From Puccinia triticina (Eukaryota; Basidiomycota; Pucciniomycetes; Pucciniales; Pucciniaceae): 64,000 nt of DNA. The position numbers and the translations under genes are program-made. Position 1 is the stretch's first letter. Every line of letters begins with the position of its first letter. Location of the stretch: assembly GCF_026914185.1 (NCBI RefSeq), contig NC_070561.1:2170001-2234000 (forward strand), in the 5' to 3' direction. Positions 57,281 through 64,000 of the stretch are shown piece by piece. The notes below the pieces were generated by a model, which saw only the letters and a program-made list of their open reading frames with translations, searched no databases and had not been told where the DNA came from.

Positions 57281-58121
57281 CATAATACAAATAGATATAA
57301 TTGGAAAACCAAAACTAAAAGATGTGGTCGTGCAGATCACGGAAGACCTGTTTTTTGAGTTGATTTTCATAAATTTATTAGAAATAAATCATACATACAA
57401 CCTTATAAGATAACGATAAGATGGTGATTCGTGCTTTGATAATTTTAAAGATTGAAGGAGGATCTTCTGACAAATGCGTACGCCTTAACGTTTACGAATG
57501 CGCTGAGGGTTAACACAAGCACAAGGGACATTCGATAACTTCAGTTAGTTTTACTTTGAAGATAATGAATTTAATGCGTTACTTTACTCCACTGAACTGA
57601 TTGCTTCGTTGAGCAAAGCTAAGAGTCGATTTGTTTATTTAAAAAATCTGAACAAATAACAAAGATCGTCTCGATGAGATTCCCATCCATCTTTTTTATT
57701 TGAATGATGGTTTTTTACTCACCGCTTGATAATAATGGTGGGTATGATTGGTCCATTACACTAAATACCGGCATGTTCGTTTTTGAAGAGCTAAACAATT
57801 GCAGATAAAGAAAAACATTATTTTTTCTGTTTACTACTGTATTGATTCAGAATGATCGATACTTACGAAGAATTCGACATCACGTAATCAGCAGTGGGTT
57901 GGCTGTGGGGAGAATGAAGTCCTGCGTTAGCGAACTTCATCACCAGATGATCCGGATAAGAAAAACTCACGGTGGTCTCAAGGATCCTCGATCACTATGA
58001 GTTGGATCAATGATGTGATTGACGCCATCATCTGTTTCGCAATTGTGTGTAGGTCTAGTCATGTTTGTGAATTAGTTTAACGCGGAAATAATTTGAATGC
58101 AAAAGAGGTGAAGAATTTCTC

Positions 58122-60345
58122 TTACTCGGTGATACTTTGAGGGTGAACAAAGACATTTTGAGGGTCATAAAGCCCTTTGATTTGAGTGAGGCGTTTGTAG
58201 CTAAATTTTTGATGGAGTGTTGCAAGGTCATGACTGAGTTAGAGTGTTCAGCAAACAGGTGACTAAGAAGGACAATTCACTGGTTTTTGTAATACAGAGA
58301 TTTCCACTGCACAGGCGAAAGGCGATCATCGACGTAGTTTGCGTATGCACTGATTATCATATTGTAGATTAAATGGTCAGTAAGTAAACCTCGAATCACA
58401 AGTTTTAACCGTCACCCCTTGACTCACCCATAGCTCCATCCTAAAGGATTGTTGTTTACAATGCTATCTACCATATTATCCAGCAAAGCAAAACCTGCAG
58501 CCGGATAGGGCGGTGCGAAGTTATAGGATGAAGCATAAAACTTGGAATGATTACGTATTACGAATCCAAAATCAGTGACAATCGACGGTGACGGATAACG
58601 CGTTTTTCGGACATGGGAAATCAGCGACTTACTTGGATGGTAAACAAGATGGCACGCTGGGCAAAGGCGGTTCCATCGGCTGGAACGGTAGTTACAGCGG
58701 AATTTTTCCCGCCATAAAGTTCCAATTGCACAAACCAAACCTGAGCGGAAGTATCAGTCTCATCTGATTGGAAGGTGCTACGCGCATCAGTGGAATTCCT
58801 TACGGTGTTGGACTGGATTCCCTGAGTGGCCAGGTACTTCGAAAATGCACGGATTGACGAGTTGGACATTGGTGCCGATTGAGGGGTGGTTATGCTTTTA
58901 GCATAAAACGTGTCGTGCTCTCGCGTGAGGTCCACACCTGAGCCGTGAGCAACGATGATCAAGACCATTTGTGAGATCATAATCGAAAAATTTCAAAGCG
59001 AATAAAATATCATTCAAGGCTTGCCTGATGTAGATAGAGCTCGGTCACCGGCCAAGCCTTGCAAGCTGGTAATCCAATCTGTTGTTTTGACCGAGTTTCC
59101 AGCAGGAGTAGGCTAGAAAGAGACGTTTAGTGATCACCTTGAATCAAGTATGCGGACGTTTTATTAACCAAGCGCTCGGCTCACCATCTGGGATAAAAAC
59201 GGTTGCACGACACTGCTGAAAGCATTTTGCGCTCCATACCAAGCTCCGGTGAACGAAAACGTCACCTTGCCGCTTTGAGTGCTCTTTCGGAGATTGGCTG
59301 TGAGACCCAATTGGGCGGGCAAGTTTGACATGCAGTAGGTTTGTAGCTTGATCAAAGCACCGGCTACTTCTGCTTCACTTAGGTGCCAATCGTAAGCAAA
59401 GTTTGTGGCCTGGGTGGGGGCAGTTTGCGTTCGAAACCGCATCGAAGTCATGATCCCATAAGACGACCCTGCCCCCCTTAGAGCCTAGCGGATGAAGACT
59501 ATAAATATTAGCCATATTTTTCACCAGTGGCAGAGTTGAACATGGGGTGTCACTGTGAACTTGCCCAAAATAAATCGCTATTGACTGTTTTCGAAGTGGT
59601 GATGACGGAGCCATTGCCCAACACGACCTCGTGGCCGAGGAGTTGGTCTATCGTCAAACCCCATTGTCGGCTGGTGAGGCCGTAGCTGGGGATGATATAA
59701 CATTTTCTGGTTAGCAAATAGCTACAATCGCCGTTCCTTCTTCAACTTAGAATAGCTACTACTCACCCTCCGAATTAGGAGGCATGGCCGCCCAGACCGA
59801 TGTAGGGACACAATCCATGCGGCAAGGCTCGTCCACCTTCCCTATTCAAACTGAGAGCGATATCTCCAAGCCTGCTTCCGGTTCCAATTGTAGCTTCCCC
59901 ACCACTATCGACGGAAATCTGATTAATTCTTTGGAGATCAATAATCAGGGCACCATTTGTTCCGCCTAGGCCATGCGCGGCGTATGAATGCCCTCCAGCA
60001 CGAGGAGAGACTAAGACAAAGCGACATCGGATTCTCAGCTGATCAACATATATTGGAAAAAGAAGAGTTCAAATTTATGTAATTACTAGGGAATTTTTCT
60101 GCCACCCCGACTTTGACGCAGCTGGCTACTGCGTTCGTGTTGCTCGGGAATACTATGGCTGCCGGCATGTACGAAAGTCTCTTGTTAAAAGGGGTCGAGA
60201 ATTTTTCATAATTCAGGTCTCCAGGGAAGACAGCATCAATTTTCAAAGCAGTGAATTTTTGACGCAAGGATGCTGTATCGGCGAGAACAAGATGACCGCT
60301 AAGGCAAGCAAAAATGAACAGAGTCATACTATTGACCATCATCAT
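58122..60345 (-). CDS. Secreted berberine-bridge-type FAD oxidoreductase, interrupted by one in-frame stop
   Basis: Nine exons: 60345-60087, 60010-59767, 59685-59565, 59484-59185, 59112-59025, 58937-58633, 58540-58428, 58349-58281, 58233-58122 (537 codons). Signal peptide at the start (MTLFIFACLSGHLVLA). FAD-binding domain with RAGGHSYAAHGLGG (His94, flavin attachment) and LPHGLCPYIGLGGHA (Cys154, second attachment), so bicovalent FAD is expected. Then GLTSRQWGLTID, RGAGSSYGI and the C-terminal VWFVQLELYGGKNSA, GAYANYVDD and YDPQNVFVHPQSI typical of fungal BBE-like oxidases. The introns after exons 3 and 5 begin GCAAG (GC-AG type). After GGHAS an in-frame TAA (codon 165) interrupts the frame; everything after it remains colinear and in phase. 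Probable pseudogene or null allele, or a sequence error. Substrate unknown. Confidence 0.85.
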
Positions 60346-61189
60346 CCTTTTGGTCTGGTCTTGAGTACGAAGATTTTTATGCCTTCAAGTTAACCAGTCC
60401 TGACACTGTTTGGGAGACCGATGGGTAGTGGTGGGGCTCGAGATTTTGTGGGTTAGATGGGGATCAAAAGCGCGGGAAGTACATCAACAGGCCACCGGCT
60501 TTAAATACATCCGGACAAGATTGACGACATGGCTGCCCGGGGGATGAGGACATGAGCACGGCACACCCGTATACGACCAACAGCCCCGCAATATTACTGC
60601 AGAATCATGAGTCGGTTTCACGCCCGATCGCTGACCTCCCGCCCGTAATGTGATCGCATCTGGTAACGGGTCGGCTCAGCTGACGCCGTATGTTCCCCAA
60701 TCGCGATCTCATAACTCTAAACGTGCCAACCGACCACATAAATACGGTCAGCAGTTGATCGGGGGGACCAAGCGGTCATTTAACCGATGGGCCTCGGTGT
60801 CGGATAACTCACAAGAAATTCCTTATGAATTCACAGAGGTGTTGGGCTCACGCTTCCGGATTGGCTTTACTGCTTAGCAGGGACTCATCAGCACGCGATT
60901 CTCTTCACACTTTAAAGATATATTTTTCTTTTGAAAAACAATTGAATATTTATTAACAATTGAATGGAAGGCTACGTGTCAACTAGATTGTTCTTTCACA
61001 TGATCATCAAGTAACAAACAAGCAAGGTGCTTGTGAAATAGGCAACGACGCATGTGACATCAGTGCCCCAAATGATCAAGAGCGATGATCATCCAACTTT
61101 GATCAAAACTTACCGGACTGCTTGCATTTCAAGGGACCGGTGTGTTTGCTTGGTGACCTGAGGAGTCATGATTTTGCGAACTTAACACA
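60346..61189. other. Upstream region of the oxidase gene, no further gene
   Basis: A TATTTAAAG-like motif on the minus strand near 60499-60508 could be the oxidase TATA box (about 155 nt from the ATG). A 75-codon plus-strand frame at 60650 has no family features and is not called. Confidence 0.4.
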
Positions 61190-61255
61190 AGTCCCTCCCG
61201 CCAGGGAGGCGGAGACGCTTTGCGCCTCCTGGGAGAGGCTTAGTTAAGCTCGACT
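61190..61255. repeat. Short palindromic GC-rich repeat, copy 3 of 3
   Basis: AACTTAACACAAGTCCCTCC, a GGAGGCGGAGACGC stem, GCGCCTCC and GGAGAGGCTTAGTTAAG. Shares blocks with the copies at 3196 and 3836. Confidence 0.45.
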
Positions 61256-61743
61256 ATTTTCCAGTCAAATGGTCATGGTTGTCCGTGATTGAGCCGAGTT
61301 TCGGACTTGTACGACCGTCCGACAAAATTGATGTTCGCAAATCACTCTCGTGGTGTGAAATTGTAGAAGGAATCGAACATCATTGGAAGACGCTACTCTA
61401 GAACACTCTTTGGCAAGGAACAGCTTGAACGCGAATGGCCCTCAGGGGTATCATGGTCAAACTGATTTCCTTCCAAGTCAAGATGAGAAAAGAAGGATAT
61501 CGCGGTTGATTTGCGCGATTTGTATTTAAGAGCAATAGCTTCGGTAGCTTAACTCTGTGTCGAGTTCCCCATCTGCAAGCTGAAGCATCCGCAAGCTGAG
61601 CGAAGATACGCCCCCCGTCATGTGTCTTTTGATATATGCTCGCTCGCGGATTGAGAAACAGCTTCGCCGCACGCTCAGCTCTACCACAATAGAATAGCGT
61701 ATTGAACGTTCGCAGCTTATCCAGCTGGGCATCATTGCCGTGA

Positions 61744-62425
61744 TCAACACCGCAACCGCTGCGCTGCCACAGCGGGAAAAGTAGCGAAAGCGCAGCGGTT
61801 TTGGACCCGCTTCGCTAAAGCTTTTGGCAGCGGGTGAACCGCTGCGCTTTTCGCTAATTGATACGGGAGGAAAAAAAAACAGATTTCAGCGCGCTTTTTC
61901 AGCGGCGCGCAGCGGGTCTTCCGCTGCGCCAACCGCTGAAAAAGCGCAAAATCGCTGCGCTATGCGCTGAAAAGCGGCAAACTCGCTGGAAAGCGCGCTG
62001 AGCGCTGAAAAGCGGTGAATTTACCTGAAATTCTGATAATCCTGCCCACAAACCAGTTGAGGTTTGTTTTTGTGCATCTTTTTTCTCCGCTCTCACCGCT
62101 ATTTGCAGCAAAAAGCGGCTCAGCGGGCAAAAGCGCCGCAGCGCTCTGTGCTAGAACCGCTTTCTGCAGCGAAAAGCTGCTAAAAGCAAAGAAAAGCGCT
62201 CCCAGCCGCTGTGCCGCTTTCGCTGCGCTATTTTGCAGCGAAAGCGGAATAAAATCGCTGCGCTATTTAACAATGAAAATCCGTGCAGCGGGATTTTCGT
62301 TTCGCTGACGCTGAAAACAGCGTCTAGCCGCTGACGCTTTCGCTTTTTGGCGCCAGGAAAAGCGGATGGCCGCTGCGCTTCGCTATTTTGGCGCTTTTAT
62401 CAGCGAAGCGCAGCGGTTGCGGTGT
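61744..62425. mobile_element. GC-rich hAT-like MITE with dense GCGGTT/AGCGC words
   Basis: Terminal inverted repeat CAACACCGCAACCGCTGCGC at the left and its complement at the right, flanked by the direct repeat TTGCCGTGA (61735-61743, 62425-62433; last 8 bases taken as the target duplication). The body is almost wholly built of AGCGG, GCGCTTT and AAAGCGC words in both orientations. No coding gene. Confidence 0.75.
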
Positions 62426-62714
62426 TGCCGTGACACAATCATTTGCGATTGTGCCAACAAGAAAAGACAAGGCTGGATGGCCAAGAGATGGTCAAACTAA
62501 AAAGCCCACTCTGAAGCTGGAAACATCAACGGTTCATTTCGAAAAAGTGACCGCGAATCGGCCTGATACCGCGGCCGAGCACGAGCTTAGCGTGTCCGCA
62601 GCTCCCGGGGAGCTAGTGTCGACCTTCGTTTCTTTTTTTCTTTCTTCTCTTGTCTGCTCTGATTTTCTCATGTTGACGCAATGATGCCAATCCCTGCAGG
62701 ATCTCAAACACTCA

Positions 62715-62945
62715 TTCTATATGACGTCTGCTGCTCCCGGTCTATCTCATCATCAAGAATTTGTTGATTTTTTTTCAGTCTCAATGCAACTGGTTGTGAG
62801 GCATAAAAATTAAACCATAGATCGTGCTTTGAATTGCCAAAAACTTGGAAGCATCAGAAGACTAAAATTTACCATTCCTTGTAGCCAAGTTGATAAAGAG
62901 CTAAGAGATAACTATAATGCGATGCTTAAAGATATGTCAAAATAT
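62715..62945. repeat. Segmental duplication, 3' flank copy 2
   Basis: Colinear with 57050-57280. It sits about 150 bp from the end of the truncated oxidase copy, whereas copy 1 is about 840 bp away, so one copy gained or lost sequence between them. Confidence 0.65.
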
Positions 62946-63094
62946 AAAAAAATAGAATATGCAAGCTAACAAGCCTAGAAGTTGTCACGCTTGAGTCGTT
63001 TTGATTGGGTCGGTCTGTTATTGGTTAAATGAAATTAATTGATGAATCAATTACACGCAACAGTGATTGGATTAGAACCAGGCGAAAGATTCTC

Positions 63095-63919
63095 TTACTC
63101 TGTGATACTTTGAGGGTAAACGAAAACGTTTTGAGGGTCATAAGCCCCTTTTACTTGAGTGAGGCGTTGGTAACTAATTTTTTTCCAAGGTCAAGTGTTG
63201 CGAGGTTAGCACTGAGTAGAAGTCCAGTTGAAACATGACCAAGAAGGTTACGTCACTGGTTTTTGTAATACAGGGATTTCCATTGCGAAGGAGAAAGACG
63301 ATCATCGACGTAATTCGCATATGCACTGATCATTGAAAGGTAAATTAAACAGCCAGCGCCGAAAATATTCAATCGCAGGTGAAGTTACCACTAACCCATA
63401 GTTCCATCCTGAAGGGTTGTTGTTTACGATGCTATCTACCATATTATCCAACAAAGTAAAACCTGCAGTCGGATAGGGCGGTGCAAAATTACTGGATGAA
63501 GCATAAAACTTGGCAAATTACGTATGATGATTCGCAAATCAATGACAATCGACTATGGCGATATAAGGCGTTTCTCAGAGATGGGAAATCTACTTACTTG
63601 AATGGTAAACAAGATGGCACGCTGGGCAAAGGCAGTTTCGTCGGCTGAAACGGCAGTGACGGCGGAATTTTTCCCGCCATAAAGTTCCAATTGCACAAAC
63701 CAAACCTGAGGGCAAGTATCAGATTCTCAGTCACGATGATCTCCGCTGATTTAAACATGCTATGCGGATCGACGGAATTTCTTACAGTGTTGGACTGGAC
63801 ACCCTGATTGGCGAGGTATTTAGAAAATGCACGGATAGACGAGTTAGACATTGGTGCCGATTGAGGAGTGGTTATGCTTTTGGCATAAAAAGTGTCGTGC
63901 TCCTGCGTGAGGTCCACAC
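63095..63919 (-). pseudogene. Second copy of the FAD oxidase, frameshifted, cut by the window edge
   Basis: Matches the last four exons of the gene at 58122-60345: VDLTQEHDTFYAKSITTPQS to NTVRNSVD, then YGGKNSA-equivalent sequence, FYASS(N)FAPPYP, AYANYVDDRLSP and YDPQNVF-equivalent sequence. Two frame breaks are visible. One lies around 63710-63740, where the first copy runs straight into VWFVQLELYGG but this copy is out of frame unless a 29-nt stretch is spliced out. The second is an extra base in the A-run of the last exon near 63186, which shifts the frame to an early TAA. Exon boundaries are otherwise conserved. The upstream exons lie beyond 64000. Confidence 0.75.
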
Positions 63920-64000
63920 CTGAGCCGTTCGCAGAGATTATCCGAACCAGTTATGAGGGCAAAATCAGATAAATTCAGAGCATATAAAATACCAGACAAT

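Larger units (their letters stand above)
54522..58121. other. Intergenic region with LTR-like end and low-complexity tracts
   Basis: Holds a 23-nt poly-T tract (55043-55065), a two-unit tandem duplication at about 56168-56275, a poly-C tract near 56540, an LTR-like end (56577-56694) and the first copy of a duplicated 3' flank (57050-57280). No gene was recognised. Confidence 0.45.

Noticed and set aside
60650..60877. Small basic open frame upstream of the oxidase
   Set aside because: No signal peptide or domain, and it lies in the promoter side of the divergent region.

Overview
The window reads as nuclear DNA of a repeat-rich basidiomycete. A rust fungus (Pucciniales, Puccinia-like) is the best guess. 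That guess is inference: genes are dense with short introns (up to 15 in one gene), the gene set is filamentous-fungal (Dicer, phenylalanine ammonia-lyase, secreted berberine-bridge-type oxidase, Ytp1-like membrane protein), and the islands are separated by kilobases of nested DNA transposon remnants. No ribosomal or species marker is present to settle the name.

Layout. 1-4.1 kb: repeats. 4.25-7.4 kb (+): a small glycine-rich secreted protein and a six-exon Ytp1/DUF2427 membrane protein. 7.4-11.5 kb: MITE and LTR debris. 11.5-24.8 kb is the core gene island: branched-chain aminotransferase (-), mitochondrial Rho GTPase GEM1/Miro (+), an intron-containing tRNA-Thr(CGT), diphthine methyl ester synthase DPH5 (-) and a Dicer-like RNase III (+). 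24.8-31.8 kb: nested inverted-repeat elements. 31.8-33.2 kb (-): ribosomal protein RPL4/uL4. 33.2-43.8 kb: a transposon nest with hAT-like, CACTA-like and Tourist-like elements. 43.8-50.8 kb (-): a doubtful small secreted protein, a NAPE-PLD/FMP30-type metallo-beta-lactamase-fold phospholipase and a 16-exon PAL. 51.9-54.5 kb: a hAT-like element carrying a nested CACTA-like element. 58.1-60.3 kb (-): a secreted FAD oxidase gene with one in-frame stop. 63.1-63.9 kb (-): a second, frameshifted partial copy running to the window edge, with a GC-rich hAT-like element in the spacer.

The exon models were built by hand from conserved protein blocks, reading phase and splice dinucleotides. For GEM1, DPH5, RPL4, PAL, the NAPE-PLD-like gene and the Ytp1-like gene every exon junction closes in phase. 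The aminotransferase lacks a convincing first exon. The genes are mostly unrelated housekeeping functions and do not form a cluster. The notable content is the transposon record: several non-autonomous families can be delimited to the base with their target-site duplications, some nested two or three deep. One has ~290-bp nearly perfect arms, and a complete Dicer gene lies a few kilobases away. I found no wholly new system. The most checkable oddities are the interrupted and duplicated oxidase, its two GC-AG introns, the 10-nt micro-exon in PAL, and the transposon families.
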